Source of the DNA: Butyrivibrio sp. INlla14
Lineage (GTDB): Bacteria; Bacillota; Clostridia; Lachnospirales; Lachnospiraceae
Assembly: GCF_900102515.1 (NCBI RefSeq)
Contig: NZ_FMVS01000012.1
Span: 62,001 to 126,000, forward strand
Reading direction: 5' to 3'
Length of the DNA stretch: 64,000 nucleotides
Part shown: positions 36,525 through 43,311 of the stretch, in pieces
How positions within the stretch are numbered: the first letter of the stretch is position 1
Layout of the letters: each line of letters begins with the position of its first letter
The notes under the pieces: model-generated
Databases searched by the model: none
Seen by the model: the letters and a program-made list of their open reading frames with translations, nothing else
What the model was told of the DNA's origin: nothing
Translations under genes and position numbers: made by a program

Positions 36525-37004
36525 TCAATTTTGTTTGTCCAAAAACTGTGGCGGAATATCCTTAAAATTATTCATTGTCTGATAGTAATTAAAGGCCGCC
36601 GCCGATGCCTGCCTTCCAGCGTTCATCTTCTGTCTTGCTGCTGAGAAGAACTGCTCAGCCAGGCGCTTGTTTCTATGTTCCGAGGCTTCTATAGAAGCGC
36701 TCTTGCCAGTTATTTCTTCTATTAACTTCTGCATTCGTTTGATCTGATCTTTATAGAGGTCTTTGTTTGCTCCAACTTCCTCTTTTACCCTGTCAAACAA
36801 GGACTGGAAGCCATCGTCCAAAAGCGTTAGCTCATCGATAAGCTTAGCTTTTTCATCGAGGCAGGCATCAAATTCTGGTTCCCTTTCTTCGTCCATGCTT
36901 GAGAGGATTTCTTTTTGCTTGTCGTTTTCCTCTTCAAGTTTAGAGAGAATGCTGATCTTCTTAATAAGACTTTCTTCTAGCATATCCAGACTTGCTGCTA
37001 CCAT
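36525..37004 (-). CDS. FliT/FlgN-like flagellar chaperone
   Basis: A 159-residue, highly charged, almost wholly helical protein. It sits directly after fliS, where Firmicutes carry fliT. FliT keeps the filament cap FliD soluble and delivers it to the export gate; sequence in this family is poorly conserved, so the call leans on position, size and helical content. The ATG at 37004 is chosen because GAGGAGG lies just upstream; a GTG at 37031 would overlap the end of fliS by four bases. A strong hairpin terminator follows the gene. Confidence 0.65.
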   Translation of the reverse strand: MVAASLDMLEESLIKKISILSKLEEENDKQKEILSSMDEEREPEFDACLDEKAKLIDELTLLDDGFQSLFDRVKEEVGANKDLYKDQIKRMQKLIEEITGKSASIEASEHRNKRLAEQFFSAARQKMNAGRQASAAAFNYYQTMNNFKDIPPQFLDKQN

Positions 37005-37027
37005 GGTTCCTCCTCTTTTACCAATTA

Positions 37028-37429
37028 TCACGCATCCTTAACGTAAACGTGATTGGCTTTCATGACTTCAATCCAGTTATCTCTTATTGCGTGCATGTGC
37101 TTGTTGACTTCGGCTATGATTTCTTTGTCTTTAGAAATGTTGGCCTCAACAAGTCTCCTTGCAATATAAGAATACATGTTTTCGAAATCCTGTGCAACTG
37201 CGTACTTCATATCGAGCGTATTGCGAAGGTATTCGATGATCCTCTCTACCTTTATTATATTGTCGTGGGCCTTCTGGATATCTTTTTTCTCAATTGCAAA
37301 ATCCGCAATATTGAGGAATTTTATAGCTCCGTCATAGAGCATCAATGTGAGCTCCGGGCCTGAAGCTGACATAACCTTAGTGTTCTTATACTGTGCATAA
37401 GCATTTTGCTGTGCAGTCATTACTGGCAT
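37028..37429 (-). CDS. fliS: Flagellar export chaperone FliS
   Basis: A 133-residue protein with the FliS signature YAQYKNTKVMSASGPELTLM and LYDGAIKFL near the N terminus, then helices typical of the four-helix bundle. FliS binds the C-terminal helix of newly made flagellin, prevents early polymerisation and hands it to the FlhA export platform; in Bacillus it also links to FliW. Length matches the family (about 125-135). The ribosome site GAGGGAG precedes the ATG. It lies 93 bases after fliD and directly before the fliT-like gene. Confidence 0.95.
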   Translation of the reverse strand: MPVMTAQQNAYAQYKNTKVMSASGPELTLMLYDGAIKFLNIADFAIEKKDIQKAHDNIIKVERIIEYLRNTLDMKYAVAQDFENMYSYIARRLVEANISKDKEIIAEVNKHMHAIRDNWIEVMKANHVYVKDA

Positions 37430-37522
37430 AATTGTACGCTCCCTCGTTTATTATTATTGTCCTTCTGTTATGACACATGTACTAATGAATACACGCATCA
37501 GGTATTTTCGTCAGGCCACTGA

Positions 37523-39076
37523 TCAGCCGCTGCCTCCGCCAAAGAAACTTGATAGCGAACCGCTTGCTGAATTAACCTTGGCAAGGGCTGTCTCCATTTT
37601 GGAGAACTGCTTGTAATACTTATCCTGCGCTGCCTCGTAGGCCTTCTGGGCCGTTGATATCTTGGTGTTATAGGCACTGTACTGAGAAGCCATAAGCTTG
37701 TCTTCGTAAATGGTAAAAGAACTGCTGTACTCGGTACCTTTCATGAGATCTGAAAGTTTACCATAGAGGTTCTTGGCAAGTGTAGAGAAGAAATCCTGTA
37801 CCATCTGTGGATCAGAAGAGATAAATCCTGAAAGAAGATCTGTATTTCCACTTGTGGTTGTGTCATCTTTGTCCCCATCGATGTGGAGAACCTCTCTCTC
37901 GTTTTCTTCTGTTCCAAAGTAGCTTCCTGTGGATATTCCAAAGCTTGCAAGTGACATTTTCTGAGTTGTGCCATCCTTGAGCTTAACATCTATTGAAGAA
38001 TTCATGATGTCTCTCATGGCTGTTCTAAGAGTTCCTACTGTGTCGTCCTTAGCAAGTAGTCCTGTCTTTATCTTATCTTCCCAGGCTTCTACTTCCTTGT
38101 CGCTCATGGCATCTTTTTCATCGTCAGTTAGCATCTTATATTTCTTGGCTGCATCAGCGTTGTAGACTGTAGCAAGCTCTTTTACCAGGTCGTTGTACTC
38201 TTTTACCAGGTTCTTGATATTGTCCATGATGCCGCTGGTATCCTGCTTGGTTGTCATGGTGATGTCGTCAGCCACCTGATTTGCAGTGATTGTAAGGCCG
38301 TTGATCTCGAAGGTGTTTGAATTTGACTCAAAGGTCTCACCGTTAAGTATGATCTTGGCATTTTCGCCAGCTATGTAGTTGGAGCCATCCTCTTTTTTGG
38401 CAAGTCCAAGTGCTGTCATTGCCTCAGATTCTACCAGATCAAAAGAGTTATCTGCTCCTGCTTCCTTGGAAGAAACAAAGAATCTTCCGTTGTTCTCGTC
38501 ATAGTTAAAGTTCAGAGATTGGCCAGATGCTGTCTTGGCATTTCTAAGTTTTGAAAGGACAGTATCAATGCTGTCGCCTGCTGCAACGTCAACTGATAAG
38601 GTCTCTCTATTATCCTCAGCTCCGTCTGCAGGAGCTTTTCCAACCTTGAAGCTAAGTGTTCCGCTTGTGATACCGAGTTGCTCCATAGTTGTGGATTTTG
38701 TAGCCTTTGTAGCATCAGCCCCTTCGCCTACCTTAACTTCTTTTCCTGTAAGGTATGCGGACTTGGCAAGGCTCTTGATATCAAGATCCTGTGCTGAATC
38801 CATTGCGCCATCGCCTGTTACAACAGTTGCTGCGCTTGTATTTGATACTGTGGTTGTTTTCTTGGTGTAGGCTGTTGAAAATCTCATGCTGCTGAGTGCA
38901 CCGTTATAAAAAGAAACAACCTTCTTATTTAGTTCTTTCCACTTATCCTGCTTCCAGGTGAGCTTTTTCTGATCACTTACAGCAGTGTCCCATTTGGTTT
39001 TCTTGGTACTTGTAAGAGCAGTGATGATGCTCTCAGTATCAAGACCTGAATTCATTCCTGTTATTCTGATAGGCAT
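37523..39076 (-). CDS. fliD: Flagellar filament cap protein FliD
   Basis: A 517-residue FliD/HAP2. The N terminus reads RITGMNSGLDTESIITAL, the standard opening; the C-terminal ~70 residues form the coiled region that inserts into the filament tip (YNTKISTAQKAYEAAQ, KYYKQFSKMETALAKVN). FliD caps the filament and guides flagellin folding outside the cell. The length is within the normal range for gram-positive FliD. AAAGGAG precedes the ATG. The gene is probably transcribed with flaG from the sigma-28 promoter at 39869-39895. Confidence 0.95.
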   Translation of the reverse strand: MPIRITGMNSGLDTESIITALTSTKKTKWDTAVSDQKKLTWKQDKWKELNKKVVSFYNGALSSMRFSTAYTKKTTTVSNTSAATVVTGDGAMDSAQDLDIKSLAKSAYLTGKEVKVGEGADATKATKSTTMEQLGITSGTLSFKVGKAPADGAEDNRETLSVDVAAGDSIDTVLSKLRNAKTASGQSLNFNYDENNGRFFVSSKEAGADNSFDLVESEAMTALGLAKKEDGSNYIAGENAKIILNGETFESNSNTFEINGLTITANQVADDITMTTKQDTSGIMDNIKNLVKEYNDLVKELATVYNADAAKKYKMLTDDEKDAMSDKEVEAWEDKIKTGLLAKDDTVGTLRTAMRDIMNSSIDVKLKDGTTQKMSLASFGISTGSYFGTEENEREVLHIDGDKDDTTTSGNTDLLSGFISSDPQMVQDFFSTLAKNLYGKLSDLMKGTEYSSSFTIYEDKLMASQYSAYNTKISTAQKAYEAAQDKYYKQFSKMETALAKVNSASGSLSSFFGGGSG

Positions 39077-39262
39077 AAGCTTTCTCCTTTCTCAATCCGT
39101 GAGCGTGTTACATTGACGTCCTTGTCTTGTTGCAGATGGGGATTTTTTGCCGCATATAAACAGTCCTGCGCGTTAACGGTGCATGTACAGAGTACATAAC
39201 AACATCTTTTTTGTCTATTGATATTTACTGCGCAGTTGTTCATATGAACATAGCGTGAATCA

Positions 39263-39742
39263 TCAGCGCTTCTCGTCCACCATAAGTCCTGCAATTTCCC
39301 ATACTTTGGCTATCATGTCCAAGGTCTCATCTGGTGGGAATTCCTTGATGACTTTCTTGGTCTCTTTGTCCACCATCTTGATGGTCACACGATTTGTCTT
39401 TTCATGAATTCCAAAAACAGCTTCCGCTGAGGACTTGGCATTCTTGGTCATCTCAGAGATAGCCTGTTTAACCTTGGCATTGTCAGCCTGAATCTGCTCC
39501 TCTGTCTCTGCCATCTTGGTCTGAGCCTGAGTGTAAGCCTGCGCTCCATTCTGGGCATCACCACCTGAGCCAGAAGAATTATCTGTGGCTTCTACTTTTA
39601 GTTCAATTGACTGAGAGCTAGCACTAGCCTCATGATTTACAATCTCTGACTGAGACTGGCTCTGCTCCTGTACTTGTGTTCTTACCTGCGGCTGAGTCTG
39701 CTGAATAAGCGGGCTAAAGCCGTTAATTGCTTCGATTCCCAT
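39263..39742 (-). CDS. flaG: FlaG family flagellar protein
   Basis: A 159-residue protein. The first ~95 residues are a Gln/Ser/Ala-rich, probably unstructured segment. The last ~60 are the conserved FlaG domain (RVTIKMVDKETKKVIKEFPP, then AKVWEIAGLMVDEK). FlaG influences filament length in several bacteria; its biochemical action is unclear. It lies before fliD, the usual gram-positive order, with 186 bases between that contain no other gene. A sigma-28 promoter lies ~130 bases upstream. Confidence 0.9.
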   Translation of the reverse strand: MGIEAINGFSPLIQQTQPQVRTQVQEQSQSQSEIVNHEASASSQSIELKVEATDNSSGSGGDAQNGAQAYTQAQTKMAETEEQIQADNAKVKQAISEMTKNAKSSAEAVFGIHEKTNRVTIKMVDKETKKVIKEFPPDETLDMIAKVWEIAGLMVDEKR

Positions 39743-39868
39743 AATCCTATACCTCCATGTCAGAATCAGGAATGCTCCTTAATTTATATGTTGCGCATTT
39801 GTTTTGTTTTAAATCTATGTAATGAAAAGTGTGGAAAATTAGGCAACCCACAGTCTTTCTTATCACAT

Positions 39869-39895
39869 ATATCGGATATGGGGAGGTAATGTTTA
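39869..39895 (-). promoter_or_regulatory. Sigma-28 promoter of flaG-fliD-fliS
   Basis: Minus strand: TAAACATT (39895 to 39888), 11-base spacer, TCCGATAT (39876 to 39869). The TAAA and CCGATAT parts match the sigma-28 consensus; the rest of the -35 element is weaker. Confidence 0.72.
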
Positions 39896-39941
39896 TAGGT
39901 GAGATGATAAAAAAATGAAGATTTAAGAAAAATTTTAGAAT

Positions 39942-41270
39942 TTACACCTGCAAAATCTCTGGCAAAAGTTTGGTATATGCAAAATTCTCCAGTACTTTCT
40001 TTTGGCCGGCAGCCGCAATAGCTTTGCGTTCATCGTCATGCTCCAGGTAATAGGCAGTCTTTTCAATCATATCTTCCGGAGTGTAGGCAATAACAAGATC
40101 CTGGCCATCCACAAAGTACTCCGCAATCTCCTCCTGATAATTTGTCAAAAGAAATCCACCAGCCGCAAGGATATCCACAACGCGAAGAGGAACCCCAGAC
40201 AGAATAGACCTTAAGGTGATGTTAAGGTTTATCTTGCTGCGGCGGAATACTCTAGGCATCTTGGTTGTATAATCTGCAACTCCAAGATTGCAGACACCAG
40301 GTATCTCTTTTGCCCCTGGAGTTGTGTAAAGAACTGTCTCAAAGCGCTTGCCCATTTCAGCGAGGATGTGGTGGCGCTCATTTACTGTAACTTTCTTGCG
40401 AAGAATGTCACGAATAACGTTATCGTAGTTGGTATCGTACTTGCCAGTGTTTTCGAACTTGATATATTCCCTTAGCTGCCTTACGTGCTCATCAGAAAAA
40501 ATCGCATCTTCCGTAAAAAAGTCTGCACCAAAGACCCGCTCCTGAGCTGCGATAACTGCATCAACGTAACCTTTTAGATATGACGGAAGATAATTGACCT
40601 GATCATAGAAATTGTATTCGTTGTCATAAAGACTTCCAAGAAAGCACACTTCATGCTCGTAGATTATTCGGCCATCGGTCTCTGCATCAAGGTCGTGGCA
40701 TAGCTGTGAAAGGCGTTCTGCGTTGACTGCCAGTGGACTGTAGTGGAATGTCTGGGTGCCAATTTGTGCTGCGGTGTCATTGGCAAGCCGTGAGTTCTTG
40801 GCCGCCATCTGGACATAAAGGCGCTTATCAAAAAGATATATGTGATTCACCGGATTAGTGGTGGTGTGAGAATCAAGAGTGTAATGCGGGCAGTCAAAAA
40901 CCCAGGAAATGTATGGAATCTGGAGTTTCTGGCAAATTTCGGAGATATTTGGAAAGTAGTCAAAGCTAAAAACCAGGTCGTATATAAGTCTATGCATATG
41001 CCCAGTGCTCACAGATTCTCCATCACTTATCGAATTGGCATTTCCTATAATTGCAGATTCCACCATACTCTTGGCATCGGCAGTTTCTTCACTCTCTGCT
41101 TGCAAGTTTATCCCTGTGATTTTCTCGTAAAATGCCCTCTCTATCTCGGGTGTCAGGTCATACCCCTCCATCTTGAGCTTAATGGTATCAACCTGGTGGC
41201 CCAGACGCTCCATGGCGTCACGGCAGTCTTTTCCATTAAATTCATCCCAGTCATAATAAAGAATTCGCAT
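39942..41270 (-). CDS. CgeB/DUF3880-like glycosyltransferase within the flagellar cluster
   Basis: A 442-residue member of the CgeB-like group with LVFSFDYFPNIS and YISWVFDCPHY in the N-terminal half and GVPLRVVDILAAGGFLL then YQEEIAEYF at the C-terminal end. It carries ~50 more residues in the N-terminal half than the paralogues. ATG at 41270 is chosen for its AGGAG five bases upstream. It lies between csrA/fliW and flaG/fliD, wholly inside flagellar genes, the strongest positional hint that this family glycosylates flagellin here. A hairpin terminator of the preceding gene lies ~40 bases upstream, so it needs its own promoter. Confidence 0.85.
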   Translation of the reverse strand: MRILYYDWDEFNGKDCRDAMERLGHQVDTIKLKMEGYDLTPEIERAFYEKITGINLQAESEETADAKSMVESAIIGNANSISDGESVSTGHMHRLIYDLVFSFDYFPNISEICQKLQIPYISWVFDCPHYTLDSHTTTNPVNHIYLFDKRLYVQMAAKNSRLANDTAAQIGTQTFHYSPLAVNAERLSQLCHDLDAETDGRIIYEHEVCFLGSLYDNEYNFYDQVNYLPSYLKGYVDAVIAAQERVFGADFFTEDAIFSDEHVRQLREYIKFENTGKYDTNYDNVIRDILRKKVTVNERHHILAEMGKRFETVLYTTPGAKEIPGVCNLGVADYTTKMPRVFRRSKINLNITLRSILSGVPLRVVDILAAGGFLLTNYQEEIAEYFVDGQDLVIAYTPEDMIEKTAYYLEHDDERKAIAAAGQKKVLENFAYTKLLPEILQV

Positions 41271-41310
41271 TTGATCTCCTATAATCACTTATATTTATCA
41301 TTATAACGTA

Positions 41311-41340
41311 AAAGCCGATACACTTTCCAGTGTACCGGCC
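41311..41340 (-). terminator. Terminator after the coiled-coil repeat gene
   Basis: In minus-strand sense, GCCGGTACACT, a four-base loop, then AGTGTATCGGC followed by TTTT. One mismatch in the stem. It lies 40 bases after the stop at 41378. Confidence 0.8.
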
Positions 41341-41377
41341 TTATCTTAATCCTATTTAACAACTATAAATGAAAATG

Positions 41378-41782
41378 TCATGCCTGCTTAAGCTGAAGTC
41401 CTCTGATATCTTCAGAATTCTTCTGAATGGCACGTTTCATTACTGAAATATCAGCAATAGCGTTTTCAAACTCTTCAGTCTTGTCCATATAACGCTTAGA
41501 AGTATCAAGATAACACTGCTCAATTGTATTGAGCCTTGGTATAACATTGTTCTCAAGCATATCAACTTTAATAACTGTGACATCATGCTCCAATGTATCT
41601 AGACGTGATTCGACTCCGTCCAAACGTGATTCGACTCCGTCCAAACGTGATTCGACTCCATCCAAACGTGATTCGACTCCGTCCAAACGTGATTCGACTC
41701 CATCCAAACGTGATTCGACTCCCTTTAGATTCTTTTTTAATAAATCTTCTATTGCTAAAATATCCTCATTTGTTAAAAGCAT
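41378..41782 (-). CDS. Coiled-coil protein with six VESRLDG heptads
   Basis: A 134-residue protein of no recognised function. Residues ~21-62 are six near-identical heptads of VESRLDG, followed by ~65 residues of further amphipathic helix (LEHDVTVIKVDMLENNV). It should form a parallel coiled coil; there is no signal peptide or membrane segment. The heptads are encoded by perfect 21-bp tandem repeats, so repeat number may vary between strains without breaking the frame. It has a hairpin terminator and lies alone between csrA and the CgeB-like gene, so any flagellar role is unproven. Confidence 0.7.
   Translation of the reverse strand: MLLTNEDILAIEDLLKKNLKGVESRLDGVESRLDGVESRLDGVESRLDGVESRLDGVESRLDTLEHDVTVIKVDMLENNVIPRLNTIEQCYLDTSKRYMDKTEEFENAIADISVMKRAIQKNSEDIRGLQLKQA
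41602..41722 (-). repeat. 21-bp tandem repeat (minisatellite) inside the coiled-coil gene
   Basis: Nearly six copies of a 21-bp unit. The core CAAACGTGATTCGACTCC is invariant; one position following it alternates G,G,A,G,A. Each copy encodes one heptad. Confidence 0.95.
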
Positions 41783-41938
41783 ATTTTTTCCTCCATATTA
41801 CTCTTTAAGAGGACCCCGTCTTGTATTTCTATGTTATCACACTAACAGTGTCATGTCATTTGTAACAAATTAACAACAATTTACCTTACAAAAATGTCAA
41901 CCTTATTGCGAAACTACATAAGCTTTATACAACTTGTG

Positions 41939-42057
41939 CAATCGAGTAGGCTGACTCCTACTCGATTTCGCACACGAACATTCCGCACTTAGTGCTCCAT
42001 GTTCTTACGACCGGCAAATGAATTTGTATGCAAGCATCCATTCGCTTGCCGGTCTTG
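41939..42057. repeat. 119-bp dispersed intergenic element, copy 1
   Basis: Identical apart from one base to 48253-48371. It contains two hairpins: CGAGTAGG around CTGA with CCTACTCG, and an ACCGGCAA / TTGCCGGT stem near the right end. It lies downstream of csrA, between its terminator and the coiled-coil gene. Confidence 0.9.
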
Positions 42058-42061
42058 TGCT

Positions 42062-42101
42062 ACAAAAAACAGGTGCCAAAATGATCTGGCACCTGTTTAA
42101 C
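42062..42101 (-). terminator. Terminator of fliW-csrA
   Basis: In minus-strand sense, AACAGGTGCCAGAT, a short loop, TTGGCACCTGTT, then a T-run. It lies ~35 bases after the csrA stop. Confidence 0.9.
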
Positions 42102-42134
42102 ATCTTTTTCCGAATATATCTTACACATGACTTT

Positions 42135-42350
42135 TTACAGCAGTTTTTTGAGTTCCTCGATTCCTGAAACATCAGTAGCCTGCTTGTTCTCGTTCTGAAT
42201 CTGGATGTAAACTTCTTTACGGTAGATCGGAATCTCTTTTGGTGCGGCGATTCCGAGTTTGATCTGGTCACCCCTAATGTCCAGAACTGTGATCTCGATG
42301 TTGTTGTTGATTACAATTGCCTCATTCTTTTTTCTTGATAATGCTAACAT
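42135..42350 (-). CDS. csrA: Translational regulator CsrA
   Basis: A 71-residue CsrA: MLALSRKKNEAIVINNNIEI carries the conserved Leu4 and Arg6 RNA-contact region, and IPIYRKEVY holds the second conserved Arg. CsrA dimers bind GGA motifs in mRNA leaders and block ribosomes; in Bacillus the main target is flagellin mRNA. Length (about 60-75) is normal. It lies 49 bases after fliW and shares a transcript that ends in a strong hairpin. Its own leader contains GGAGGGAGAAGG, so weak self-control is possible. Confidence 0.97.
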   Translation of the reverse strand: MLALSRKKNEAIVINNNIEITVLDIRGDQIKLGIAAPKEIPIYRKEVYIQIQNENKQATDVSGIEELKKLL

Positions 42351-42399
42351 TTGCCTTCTCCCTCCATGGTTTTGCTAGTCTTGTTTGTCAGTGCCCGGA

Positions 42400-42858
42400 T
42401 TATGAATTTGCTTCTTTGTTTTTCTGCAAGATATCATAAATTGGGAACTTTACTGGATAGTCATCATTATCGATAATGGTCTGGGCTGCCTTTCTCTCTT
42501 TTACATTAATAATAAAAGGCCCCATGAGATTAACAGTCATCTGCTTCAGGTCGTGAGGCACGGTAACTGTAACCAGCACCAGAAGGTCGTCGTTCTGAAG
42601 ATCCCCTACATCCTCAGTGATGCTAACATCTACCTCAGGCTTGTAATCAGGACACACAATAAGCGGATCCATTACCGGCATTGCGAACGTAGGCTCGTCA
42701 ATGGATTGAAGCCACTTGATAGTGTCAGTTCCTTTCTCCTCATCGTACATAAGAGTAAATTTCTTGAGGTCAGGAAATCCGATTATTCCATTAGGAAAAG
42801 AAATTATCTTGCTATCATCAATTTCTACTTCGCCAAAGATTCTAGTTGTTAATTTCAT
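42400..42858 (-). CDS. fliW: Flagellar assembly factor FliW
   Basis: A 152-residue FliW with IISFPNGIIGFPDLKKF near residue 18 and MGPFIINVKERKAAQ near residue 112, both family signatures. FliW binds either flagellin or CsrA. When flagellin is exported, free FliW holds CsrA and flagellin translation is released; when flagellin builds up, CsrA is freed and shuts translation down. The gene pair fliW-csrA is the classic arrangement. A good ribosome site (GGAGG) lies before the ATG. Confidence 0.97.
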   Translation of the reverse strand: MKLTTRIFGEVEIDDSKIISFPNGIIGFPDLKKFTLMYDEEKGTDTIKWLQSIDEPTFAMPVMDPLIVCPDYKPEVDVSITEDVGDLQNDDLLVLVTVTVPHDLKQMTVNLMGPFIINVKERKAAQTIIDNDDYPVKFPIYDILQKNKEANS

Positions 42859-42952
42859 TGCTTAACCTCCATGATTGATAATGATACCCATTACATAATT
42901 AATTATATACGCTATTTCGACATAATTCCACAAAATGTTTATACCTCAGCAT

Positions 42953-43311
42953 TACATTTGATGATTTCGGATTGCTCCTCTTCGTTCTCGCAATCCTGCA
43001 AGCATTCGGAAATCGCCATTCTCACTTTGTTCGTCCGGCTTTTTTCCTCATGCTTGTTCGGTCTTCAAGGTCATATGTTGCTTCGTGCTAGCACGGCAAC
43101 ATATGACTTTGAATCTATATACCTCAACATTACATTTGATGATCTCGGATTGCTCCTCTTCGTTCTCGCAATCCTGCAAGCATTCGGAAATCGCCATTCT
43201 CACTTTGTTCGTCCGGCTTTTTTCCTCATGCTTGTTCGGTCTTCAAGGTCATATGTTGCTTCGTGCTAGCACGGCAACATATGACTTTGAAGACCTATAT
43301 CATCAAATGTA
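42953..43311. repeat. 178-bp tandem duplication bounded by 13-bp inverted repeats
   Basis: Two copies of a ~178-bp unit start at 42953 and 43131, each with TACATTTGATGAT. The right edge carries the inverse, ATCATCAAATGTA (43299-43311), which overlaps the flgL stop codon. Each copy ends in a long palindrome with 18-bp arms (ATATGTTGC / GCAACATAT core) and also holds GGATTGC / GCAATCC stems. The region separates flgL from fliW. Apparent plus-strand frames in it are by-products of the repeat. Confidence 0.85.

Noticed and set aside
41529..41873. Plus-strand proteins with SKRDSTP or VIRLRPN repeats
   Set aside because: Antisense translation of the 21-bp tandem repeat inside the coiled-coil gene.
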